Part shown: positions 38,440 through 49,800 of the stretch, piece after piece
Layout of the letters: each line of letters begins with the position of its first letter
Numbering within the stretch: the first letter of the stretch is position 1
NCBI GenBank assembly: GCA_030386875.1
Contig: CM059570.1
Coordinates: 33,657,422 to 33,721,421, forward strand
Source: Morinoia aosen
Lineage: Eukaryota > Arthropoda > Malacostraca > Amphipoda > Talitridae
Direction of reading: 5' to 3'
Length of the DNA stretch: 64,000 nt
Notes under the pieces: model-generated
Told to the model about the DNA's origin: nothing
The model's database searches: none
The model's input: the letters and a program-made list of their open reading frames with translations, nothing else
Translations under genes and position numbers: made by a program

Positions 38440-40545
38440 CCGGCCGATGTAAACAAGATTGCGGTTGTCACCTAACGGGTCGGTTAGAAGCTTTATTTAG
38501 AATTTTAACTAAAAGAACTGTGCCTCCTCTCACGACCCAACCTCTTTACGTTTGTAATAGGGGATTAGCTTCCGTTATTAATTATATTCTGCTTGGTGCG
38601 CTCGCTTCTTTCGGCTAGCTAATTTACCGCTCTAACTCGAAAACTAAGCATCAGCGGAAAAAATGTCATTCTAATAAAACGGGTAAATGTGTAGCGTTGG
38701 TCAGTAATCAATTTTTGAGTTTTCAGTGCCTAAACGTAGTTAATTAGATCAAAATAAACAAGTTTTCTTCTATGCACTTTCCATCGTAAATGAGTATTTA
38801 ACGAGTTATGGCGGTAAGTTTAGTTTCGTCTTTGATGACGAATGCGCTCGAATAAACGGTAAATCTGAAGGATATGTCAGTTATCGATTTTCCACTTTTT
38901 GGTGCCTGAACCTAATTAATCAAATCAAAATAAACAAGTTTTCCTCTATGCTCTTTCCGTCTCAAATGAGTATTTTACGATTTATAGCGGTAGGTTTAGT
39001 TTCGTCTTTGATGACGAATGCACTCGAATAAAAAGCTACTCATCGATTTTCGAATTTTTGTTGATTGAATCATGGTAATAACATCAAAATCAACAACTTT
39101 TCTTCTATACACTTTTTTCGTCAAATGAGTATTTAATGAGGTATAGCGGTAGGTTTGGTTTTGTCTTTGATGACGATCGCGCTGGAGGCGAGTGCGCATT
39201 GCAATGTTGCTGTCCGACGTGCTCCTCGAATTACTTGCCGCTTCAAACACTGGTGTTGCGGTAAGTCATTTACGGCTATAACTAATAAAATACTCATTTG
39301 AGACGGAAAGTGCATAGAAGAAAACTTGTTTATTTCGATCTAATTAACTATGCTAAGGCATCAAAATTTACAAAATCGACAACTGACATATCCTTCAGAT
39401 TTACCGAATAAACAGCTACTCATTGATTTTCAAATTTTTGTTGCTTGAATCATGGGAATAACATTGAAATTAACAACTTTTCTTCTATACACTTTTTGGT
39501 CAATGTTTAGTTTACCTTCGGCAGGGAAATTAAAGATGTCGTTGCTGACACTCACTAAATGAGCACATTTAAAAACCTTTTACATGAATGACATTATGCT
39601 TGCTGATGCGTTATTTTTGAATAATTGAACTTTGAAGTTGGCGCCGGCGCCGTAATTTAGTTAATAAGGGTAGTTAACCCGCCTATTACACACGTAAAGA
39701 GGTTGGGTCGTAAGGGTTAGCCACAGTTCTTTTAGTGAAAATTATAAATAAAGGTTTCTAGTGACGTTTGTTTACATCGACTGGAAGATGATGGGCGCCG
39801 CCATCTTTGTGCCGATGTAAACAAGATTGCGATCGTCACCCAAACGGGTGAGTTAGAAGCTATATTTATACTTTTCACTAAAAGAACTGTGGCTAACCCT
39901 CACGACCCAACCTTTTTATGTTTGTAATAGGAGGTTAGCTTCCATTATTAATTAAATTACGCTTGGCGCGGTCACTTCCTGTGGCGCGCGACAGCCAACT
40001 TCAAAGTTAAATAATTCGAAAATAACGCATCAGTGAGCATAATGTCATTCTTGTAAAAGGTTTTTAAATGTGCTCATTTAGTGATTATCAGCAACGACAT
40101 CTTTAATTTCCCTGCCGAAGGTAAACTAAACATTGACCCACTTTTTTTGTCAAATGAGTATTTACCAAGGTATAGCGGTAGGTTTGGTTTTGTCTTTGAT
40201 GACAATCGAACTAGAAGCAAGACGGCATTGCAGTGTTGCCGTCCAACGTGCTGTTTGAGTTAGTTCCCGCTTCAAACACTGGAGTTGCGGTCAGTAATTT
40301 ACCGCTATAACTTGTAAAATATTCATTTACGACGGAAAGTGCATAGAAGAAAACTTGTTTATTTCGATCTTATTAACTACGATTAGACACCGAAAAGTGG
40401 AAATTCGATTACTGACCAACGCTACACATTTACCGTAAAACGTTCTTAAATGGGCTTATTAAGTGATTATGTGAAACGGAATGCTTAATTTCCCCACAGC
40501 ACCTAAACTCAATATTGACCAAAAGTGGAAAATGATTCCCGGGGA
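38440..40545. repeat. Cluster of long inverted and direct repeats (foldback-type DNA element)
   Basis: Three copies of a block that begins ccgatgtaaacaagattgcg and continues through cacgacccaacctc: direct at 38443 and 39812, inverted at about 39640-39790. The arms 39487-39790 and 39812-40138 are near reverse complements over about 300 bp around a centre near 39800. A further block (tatagcggtaggtttggttttg) recurs directly at 39136 and 40172. Blocks with cttttcttctatacac or gtgcatagaagaaaac are found in both orientations. No open frame is present. This fits one or more non-autonomous elements with long terminal inverted repeats that have been tandemly joined. Confidence 0.7.
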
Positions 40546-42100
40546 ATCTTCAACATTTACCGCAAATATTGAATTTATAGGCAAACATTTATAATGTGAA
40601 GAAATGTTAATAATTGTAAATGTAAAGCAATATACCCCAGCATTGCTGATAATAAGATGCTAATTTGCATGGACATTACCTCAAAATGTATAGTTATGGC
40701 TTGTCACCAATTTAACTGGGTAATTAGTGACACCATGGATAGAAATTTGATGTTGAACAATTAGTAGAAAATTTCAAGCATAAGAAAAACGCTGTAGTAC
40801 TAGGTAGGTAATTATTTCATATTTCAAAATCTCATGCAATTTAAAGTTTAAGAAATATATAACTACGTGAAGCCCAACTGTTTCTCGCTCGAAATCTGTG
40901 TTTGAAGCATTGGAATATTACCTAATTTTTTACAATAGCACACTATGGGTGGGAAACTTCTTTCCATTTTAATTTAGCGAGATGAATTGTGTACTCTCTA
41001 TTAGAATTAATACATAACAAAGTAACATTCCTTACATCATCGAACTACCTTAAACAAGAGATTGTGATTAGATCTAAAGTTAGATAATGAAAATACCCCC
41101 TTCGAACTATTTCAGAACAATAAGTAAAAACTACACCGTGTCACTTAAATCAACCTTCATCAAAATGTAACAATTTAACTCAACCTAGGACATAATATAG
41201 CCATTAAAAGCCACGAACCACATGTCCCACCACATCGATACATCTCACTACCTCGAGCTCGCCGCCTCAACTTGCCTATACAGCTTGAAATCTTGACCTA
41301 CACTAGATTCTAATTTAGGATTTGTATTACACAAACAAGAAAGCTCCTGTGTTGGCGGCTTTTTTCTGACTGACAGACGTGTGATACTAATTACGATCTT
41401 GCGTGATAACTGAACAAAACCATTGGGTGTATATATGATTAAAAAATAAATAAACAAAAATTATTTTTCATATGAATACTTTGTCTTAAGTATTACTATT
41501 ATATATCATCTGGACTCCATGATTAAGTGGAAGCAAGGACATTGTTAATTCTTTTTATTTGCATGGTTATTTCTGATTAAGAGGATTTGTTTCCGTATGT
41601 ATTATATTCAGTCTCTAAAGTTGAATTAAAACTCCATCTACTTGTTGATAGCATGTGTAAGGGGCATAATACTCGAAAAATTAGACGAATATTCATTTTT
41701 TAATTAAAAAAAATATGTTCATTCTAATCAAGTCTGAAACACATTATCATGAGCATTTATTTTTTAAATGCCTTGTAACTTATACCAGGGTGCAATGAAG
41801 ATTACTCCCGGTGAATCTTGTGCCCATTTTTTATACACGTATGGAGTGGCAAATTATGGCCATGTTATCTCTTTTCTACATGCCTTATTTTCTAAATATT
41901 CGCCACTCAGAAGTAATATCCGGCTACAAAGGTATTCCATTTTATCCCATGTACCCATGTCCGTATAATGCTGAAGCGAATACTGATAGGATATGAACCC
42001 CTGTATGTTTTCTTTGCTGTTGTCGTTCCTTGACTGTAACCTGAGTTTTATTATTAATTTCTATTATGAAATTAAAGAACAGTACATTTTGCGTTTTTCA
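40546..42100. other. AT-rich region, no feature seen
   Basis: Lies upstream of the known ligase exons. A possible splice-bounded frame at 41270-41345 was rejected because it does not chain in phase. Confidence 0.45.
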
Positions 42101-42139
42101 AAGTCTTCTCTCTTTTAAATTATTTTTTCCGAATAATTT

Positions 42140-43250
42140 CTCACGATTACAGAGGAGACGCATCGGGCGCAAATGACGAAGATCACAGAGGCTGAAGAAC
42201 TCGCCACTCTCCTCGTCCCCGAAAGGGGGGCACTATTAATGAGCACGCGCGGGTGAGGTTTGGTTGTGAGTCGGAGTTGTTTTTGTTGTCGTTGTGCGTA
42301 ATGTCGGCCAATCAGGCTGGAAATAATGATCAAGGTTCAATACTTTTTTCGTCTTTTTTTTAACGGGGAAGGGGATGAATAAAATATATTTATTCTGTGT
42401 CTGTTCGCGCTAGTAGGAGACTTAACTTGGGCGTATCTAATAAAAATTATGTGTGTCTAATGGCCGTGGAATTAGATCTGGGCCGGGTGTACGGTTACGA
42501 GCAAGAGCCAGAAGATAGATCGAACTTCACGAGGGTGTCCTAAAGTGCCATCACCGGCTGGCCTCACCTGCTTCGGACAGGCTGCCCAAAAACTACAACG
42601 AATTCGGTGTCGACCATAAAGTCATGGAAGAGAACACCACCCTTCGTCCTCTTTCGACCTGTTTGCCTTTTTGGATTAACTAAGGTACACAGAAAAGGAC
42701 CAGGGCGACAGCTCAAAGATGCCCCACCCCTTACCCGCACAACCCCGTCTTGTTAGTGACCCTGTTCAGGTTCGGAGTCTACTGTGAGAACATTGGGGAG
42801 TCACTCAGGGTTGAGCGGCGAGAGGAAGTGGGAGTAAGAGCTAGTGGGAGTAAGAGCAAGTGGGAGGAAAGTCACTTAGGTTCCTGTCACCAGTTTGGAC
42901 TCTAAAAAATTCTCGACTCACACGGTTAGCAGAGAGCAAACCTCTAAGCCAAGGGTTTTGTCATTTTGCTTGAGGGCTTCGTGTCGTGTTCAGTTGCTTG
43001 TGGGCTTATTTTCAGTTGGATTTTTGAAGAAAAAGTTTCCAGGGGTTGGGTCTTAACATTGAAATACGCATGAGTAAGCGTTCGACAGCAACCTGACGGC
43101 AAATAATTGCAAATGGATTGTGGTCTGACGGAGTTTTTACGCGGGGCGTTGCTCGGGCTCAAAAAATTTACGAGCCTTCTGACTCTCAATTCGTGAGATG
43201 TAATTAGGACTAAAGCAACAATGCTGCCAATCAGACAAACAACCCCCAAC
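42140..43250. promoter_or_regulatory. GC-richer, CpG-containing island; possible promoter/first-exon region
   Basis: Composition changes sharply from the AT-rich surroundings (gcatcgggcgcaaatgacg, gagcacgcgcgggtgagg, ggcgttgctcgggctc). It contains ccaatca at 42308-42314 and a short 15-bp tandem repeat (agtgggagtaagagc, about 42826-42870). On the minus strand an ATG-led frame, MVDTEFVVVFGQPVRS, ends at AG|gtgagg near 42568. It is a candidate first exon of a minus-strand gene, possibly the ligase, but no connecting exon was found. Confidence 0.3.
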
Positions 43251-45147
43251 TCTCGAAATTTCGATTTTAATTTTTTGATGGATTTGGGTTCTCTTAGATG
43301 GAAGGCACCCTATAAACTTTCAGGTGCTGTTCTGTTTCGGTGGTAGGAGGTGCTATTCACGAAATAAAAAAAAACTCTAACTCCAAAAGAATTCATGAAA
43401 AACTTCATAAAAAGAGCTCTCCTGAAAAATCTTGTAAAATGACTCGGTGCTTTTTTCGTTTGATCAACAGAATTACGTGAAGGATGCATCTACCATCGTG
43501 CTCTAACCTTAATTAACGTTTATCTTGAAAAAATGTTTTCTACTTTACGAAAGGATAAATTTAAGATAATTAAAATGAAAGAGGCCTGGTCCAGATTTAT
43601 TACGAATGTAAACTCTCTTCTTTGCAAGAATATTCTTGTTAAAGATATCGCAGAACTCAAACTAATATTTTCTTATCAGCCAGATTTCGAAATTCCGTTC
43701 ATGTTTCATCATCTATATGCGCAAATATTTTACAACCAAACGATGAATATTACAAAAATAATTCAAATTTTTCTCATAAATACATAAAGAATGAAAAAAT
43801 TCAAAATAATTATTTTGATAATATATCATTATTGTTAATAGTTATTCATGAAAAAAGTGAAGGTGGAGAATTCACGTTCGTTCACGAAACCGTAGCTTGC
43901 ATTTTTACGCACGTCGTATTTTTTAAGCACATCAACGGAAGTTAGCACTACAGCTGAAGTCAGAAAAAACAGCGCGACCACAAATGTATGAGGAATTTTC
44001 AGACAGTTTCCATGGGATGCGTTCTGTGCTTCCAAAATGTAGTGTTCGGGGGAAGGTCTTGAGTGTGTTGAAACTTTAGCACTGAAAAGAATTTATGACA
44101 TATGCCTCCGCATTTACAAATTTGGCTTGAGGTTTTAAGATTTTATTCACAAGGAGAAGAGAAGAGTAACTTGAGAATCTAACGAATGAGTGAGGAAGCA
44201 TCAAAATTAATTTTTTCGTTGCTTAAGAAATTCAATTTCCTAATAGAGTGCAAATTATTATGATACAACCACCTTCAATATAATACAAAATTTGTGTTTT
44301 TAAAAGGAGGGACCACCCTTTTCCTAAATGGCAGCTCGTATCCGAAGTGCAATAGTAATTGACGAATCGAGATCTTAAAACAAAGTTGAAGGGAAATCGC
44401 AGCTGTTCCTCATGAAGAGCAGTCTCTAGATCGGATAGTGTGCGTGAAGGAGGAAACCAAGCATGATCATTTTTCTCTAAAACTCTAAAATTTCTCACTG
44501 AGCAAATGCTCATTGATGTTATCAGAGGATTGAGTACACTACGTGAAATTTTCCACTTTATTATTAAACTCAACTAATCCTGACCATGTGTGAATACAGG
44601 GAAGCGAGATCCGATGATCACTCCTCTTTTGACGTCACTCAGGTTTAATGACACCTAGCTCGTGCACAGAATTTTCTCAATTTACCCTCACATTTATTTC
44701 TCGCGTGACACAGCTCCAGTCAAAATATTGTTTAAACCTTGAATTTGATGCATTGAAATTATCACCTTCGAATGAACAGTGCGTGGTGTCCGTTACCAAC
44801 AAAATCTCGGTGTCACTGCGAGCATTCACACTTACTTCTGTCCGTGATAGTACTGTTTAATGCTCCACTGGCAGATGTTCAAATAATTTACGTCGTTGTA
44901 TAAGACAGTTGGCAGCATAATTATTTTTAAGTAGACCTGGGTCACGTAGCCAAGTCGATTTTAGAAGTTGTGCATCTAGTTCAATCTCTTTAGCTCTACG
45001 ATGGCAGAAGTTGTTTGAAAATCCAGCCTAAGTACTTTAAGAACTATGTATTGTGAGAGCGTCATCTTGAAGCTTACTACTTTATTTTGAGACATTCTTT
45101 TCAAAAATGTTCCTTTATGGAAATGTTTCAATTCTGCTTTCCCATTC
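43251..45147. other. Intergenic, no feature seen
   Basis: AT-rich sequence between the island and the hAT MITE. The short open frames show no domain or codon signal. Confidence 0.5.
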
Positions 45148-45155
45148 TCGTAGAG

Positions 45156-45379
45156 CAGGGCTTCTCAACCGAGGGTACTTGTACCCCTAGGGGTACATTT
45201 AACATACTTCAAATGTTAAAATGTACAAAATATTTACATACAACAGTATATGTATATATAATTATTAATTATTAAGTGTACTTTTATAGTTTCTTAAACC
45301 TTTAACTGTGCTGGGGGTACATGAAGATACGTCACTAAGCTAAGGGGGTGCACGAAAATAAAAAGATTGAGAAGCCCTG
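45156..45379. mobile_element. hAT-type MITE with perfect 8-bp TSD
   Basis: 224-bp element with termini CAGGGCTTCTCAACC and GATTGAGAAGCCCTG in inverted orientation. The 8-bp sequence tcgtagag is directly repeated at both sides (45148-45155 and 45380-45387). CAGGG ends with an 8-bp duplication are diagnostic of the hAT superfamily. Inside are short inverted blocks around gggggtaca and tgtacccc. No coding content. Confidence 0.85.
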
Positions 45380-45387
45380 TCGTAGAG

Positions 45388-46741
45388 GATTTCACAGTGC
45401 ACCCAATATCTGAGCCCTTAATAGTTTGATGTGCGTGTGCATTTGGTCACTGATGTAAGTCACTTAAAGGCTTGTACAAAACAATAGACCAATGTTCCTT
45501 TGTATTGGACGTGTTTCACCGACATGAGTTTCTTGAAGTAAAAACAAGAGTTTAAATAGCTTCATTAACAGAAAACATTGAGGCCTCATACTCATGAGAC
45601 CAGAATAGTCGCTACTTCTATTCACGTTTCCGGAGGCTGTTTTCTTCGGTAACGTTCCTTGAGAGGTCAATTTGAAATTCCTCTGAGGTAGATGCAGCAG
45701 GACTCATCACACTTTCCAGACTCACGAATGTACTTAAAACGTTATTCTCATGTTTCAATGACTTTTTTTGCGTTGTACAAATTCACTTATAAAAAATTGT
45801 AAAAACTAGGCTATAGAAACTTTAATGGTCCGAATATAAAGAAAAAGAAAAGGTGACTCATTTTACAAGGGCAAAGTATTACCCCGTGGCAAAGTTATCG
45901 AGATAACATTTATTATACCAGTTCTTGAATTTGTTTTCTGCATGTACACTTGTGTTATATTTCTTTGCGGTAGAACATTCTAGTTTGGGGAATTCATTCA
46001 CAGTAAAATTTCAATAATTTTACGAAGTAAATTGGTTTTAATGTTAAGTATGCTTTTAGCATCAGCTTGAAATCAAAGAAATATAGGATTATTTAGGCGG
46101 TCGTACTCGTTCGTCCATTAAATTTAATAGTTTATGCGCAGTCCCAGAATATGTTTTAAGTTTGAATTATGGCCCTAAAAACTCTATAAACTAAAAAAGA
46201 CGATTGATAATGTAATTTTCCTATCTATTTACACAATGTTACATATTTTTCGTTCTTAATGATGGTTAAGATGATAGCGCCAGAAAATTTCCTAAATTTT
46301 CCTCGCATGGCTTATCTACTTGTACACCTCGGATGGTTTGTCAATTAGTACTCCTCGTATGGACATTTGTTTTAGGATGTCCTATATTAAGAAACTTTTA
46401 AAAGCCAGTATGTTGGCATGTATCTCATGTGACAACTTGGAAATACACATTTTTTTTCAGGTCACCTCTGAATTGAACTACACAGCAGTTTCTGTAACAG
46501 AATTTTTTAGAACAAATTATACTTAACTTGCGTCTCAATGTGAACTCTGAGGAAGTTGTCCTGGCTGCTTTGTTCTTTTGGGTTCTCTTTACAAGTAGCT
46601 ACTCAAGAATAAAAAAAGAGGCCTTGAAAACGCGTTAATTTCTTCGGGAATCAGCACATCGTTGTTGCGTTACTATAGCGCCTGTGAAGTATTTTTTTTT
46701 GGCTCATGCAATTGGTTTTAAGTGTTAAGAGCGTGTTGCTT
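45388..46741 (-). other. Downstream region of the transporter gene
   Basis: Presumed 3' UTR and intergenic DNA. No clear minus-strand AATAAA lies close behind the stop, so the transcript end is unknown. Confidence 0.4.
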
Positions 46742-46892
46742 TTATACTTCTGGCGTGAAATCTGCAAAGCACGAGGCACTGAAGGGAGTCGATACGATCT
46801 CAGCTATCGCACTGATGGTGGACGAGACGCCTCCGATGGTACCGATAATAACGATCTCGATGAGTAATATCCTCATCCATAACGGAACTTCC
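46742..46892 (-). CDS. AAAP transporter terminal exon, TM11 and stop
   Basis: 151 nt; G completes Arg (tgcgcag|GGAAG), 49 further residues, then TAA at 46742-46744. It encodes EVPLWMRILLIEIVIIGTIG and GVSSTISAIAEIV, then a short tail. Confidence 0.9.
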
Positions 46893-49800
46893 CTGCGCAA
46901 AAAAAAACAGAATTGATTTAGGCTGAAGTTTTTACGTGGGACATTGCTACATCGTTTCTATAAGTTGAAAATTCTTCCTTTAAGATCAGAGGCTAGCATT
47001 TTGGGTCTATAGCCATATCAGGAAACAATGGATTTGTTATTTTTTAATTGTACGTTGAAAAAATGTAGAAACTAGGAGTTTAATTACATGTTGAGACTAG
47101 GATTCAGTGATGGTATGGTAAATGTATTGGAAATATACATGACTTAACAGCTAAAGCCTCTCCCAACAAATAAAACGTTTGAGAAGAAATTGGAGAAAAA
47201 CTGCCTGTATAACAGACACTTAGTGATTTTGTACTAGGCCAGCGCCAAACCTCATGGAGCAAAAGTGACTATCAACCTCCTTGAAGACTTTGGTTGGGAT
47301 ATACGGTATTATCCCTCCTAAAATGAAATTGTTGGAGCTTTAAGGGTGTATATATTTGTTTGTCATTCATATCTGAAAAATATATTTAAGGAAAATATCG
47401 AATCCCGATTTTTTGACCAGCCTTGTACACTGTTGTACATAGTATGAAATTGCTAAGCGCGAAAGGTAGTAAATGAACCATAGAACAAAGCTTATCACCA
47501 ACCTCGAAATGGCTTGCATCTAATGACGATACAATGAGTGTAAGGGAAAAATGACAGGAATATACCACTATGACATGAGTAACAATAGTCAAACCATAAT
47601 AGCTTCATTTTATTGTCTACAGGTAAGAAATTTAAGAAGAACTAAAAAACGGCCTTCATTGCTGAATATGAAAGTAGGGATTTTTCATTATGACGACACT
47701 GAATTTTTTGGAGCAAAAGTGAATAACAAACTCCCAAACAGTTGGGGAGGGAACATCCAACAAAATCTCCAGGCTTTGTTGTACCAGATCTCAAAATTTG
47801 CACAATCGTTTTCGAAGTCTGAGGTTCACTTTACGAATAAACTACTTTCCTCGAATTGAAGGCAAGTTGATTCTTTGAAAGAGATATCAAATAACTTATC
47901 GGCAGATAGGACAACTTAATTTTGTGCTTATCCTGAACATTATCAAACGTACTCTTTGATTTCTCAAATTTTCCTTGCTCTGCGAAAACGTTCAGAACTA
48001 CAGTTATCGCCTGATAGTTACGAATAAAATATACTCCGATTCAACAGGTATTTATAATTTCAGTGAGTTTCTTTCAAGATGAGAGAGGTCCATTCAGGAA
48101 TTCAAATGATTTTCACCCGCATCTTACTAGAAACAAATACTAGCCTAAGGGCTTAAATTTCTGCATTCTTCAGCAGTTTTACATCCCTCGTCCAACATAG
48201 AGAAGAGGCAAAAACTAACTTCTTTAGCCTGCCACATTTGCAAGTTCCCAAAAATATCAAACGAATTATTTTTAACATATTTCAAGTACTTCTCGTATTA
48301 CCTATGGAGAACATTTTTACGTATATATCACGCATTCTATTTACCTTCTAGTTTCCTCCGGCCCAGACTGGGTGAGAATGAGGTACATGATGGGAGGTAA
48401 GATGAAGGAGCAAATCGTCATCGTGGAGCCTCCGATCAAGTTGAGGATGAGGCTGAAGTCGGGGATGGCGAGGCAAATGACCACTTCGAACCAGACGATT
48501 CCGCTGCGCATCAGGATGCGAGGTAAGCCGAAAGCTGCAAGTCGTCGGAAAAGCGATTATTGATTGGTGTGATGTGGCGAGGAAATCACGAGGAATTTTG
48601 GCTGAACCCAGGAATTCCTATTTTTATCTCGAAATTACCTGTTGTCATGAGAGCAAGTGTGAGTGTGTTTCTCACACCTAATGTAAACATGAATTAGTGG
48701 GGAAATCATATGCTCACCAAAATGAAATTATCGGAGCTTCTTGGCCTAATAATAAAGAAGCAAATGTTCTCCTGACTTTCGGGAAAAAGCTAAGCAGTCA
48801 ATAACTCGAAAGAGTTTGATTCGTGAACGACCATGCTCATTAGACTCCTAGGCAGCCACAAACACAAGTCTCCATTATATACAAGTACACAGACTTAGCT
48901 CTTACTGAACTGACTAGATACTTCTTTAACAGCTTTTATCCACTCTAAGACTATCTTCCTTCATTGAATCCTTGACTGCATGTTGCATTGATCTTGTCCG
49001 TCCTAGGATTTCTCCAGTGTTTTACATTCATCATTTCAATTGTTAAGTAATTATTCCAATTCCAAGTCTCTTATTAAAAAATGCTCATTTTTTAATTCTA
49101 CGATGAAGTATAGTTATGTAAAGGAATAAAGTTCGAATTGAAGTTCAAGTGTTCGGTTCTGATTGTAAGATATTTGTATTATCCTTATGATCAATTAAAA
49201 ACCAGTCAGGTGTGAAGAGAGGAGTAAGATAACGTGGTAAATAATTGATTCAGCAGGAGTGAGCTTCTTTTTCTATTTATATTGAAGTAATACGGGAGTT
49301 TATGAACAGGTTCTTCAGCAGCATAATTTTAAGGAATACTTATTCTTTGTCAAACCGCCATTTTTAAGCAAGACAATTGGCACCTTGTCAAAAGGAAAGG
49401 AAACTTATGACTTTTCTTTAAAACAAAGGAATTACTTGGATGGGCTGACCATCTCAGAGTCCCAACCTGAACCAGTGTCTGAACCCTATAAAAAATCCTA
49501 TAGTTCTGTAAATCCTTTAATCATTGGAGAGAGGGCTCGAAGCAAATCTTGAAAATCAAGATCATTCGCGCCATTTACGGAAAGATGAATACGAGGGGAT
49601 AACTGTCGGGCTTCGCAAGAAACAAATAATGTCATGTGTTCGACGATGTCATGAAGTGATAGAAAATAAAAAGATACGAGTATTTCCAAATACTGAAATT
49701 ATTTTCGATATACTGAACTGACTCGGTATTTTCAACCTGTTACTAAAGTTTTAAGCACAGGGAACTGCATCTAGCAGTTTTTCTAAATTGATTTATTGTG

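Noticed and set aside
41270-41345. Possible upstream ligase exon (acceptor ccaacacag, frame ELSCLCNTNPKLESSVG)
   Set aside because: It leaves two bases at its donor, which puts a stop in the candidate exon at 35028-35087, and nothing connects it to other exons.
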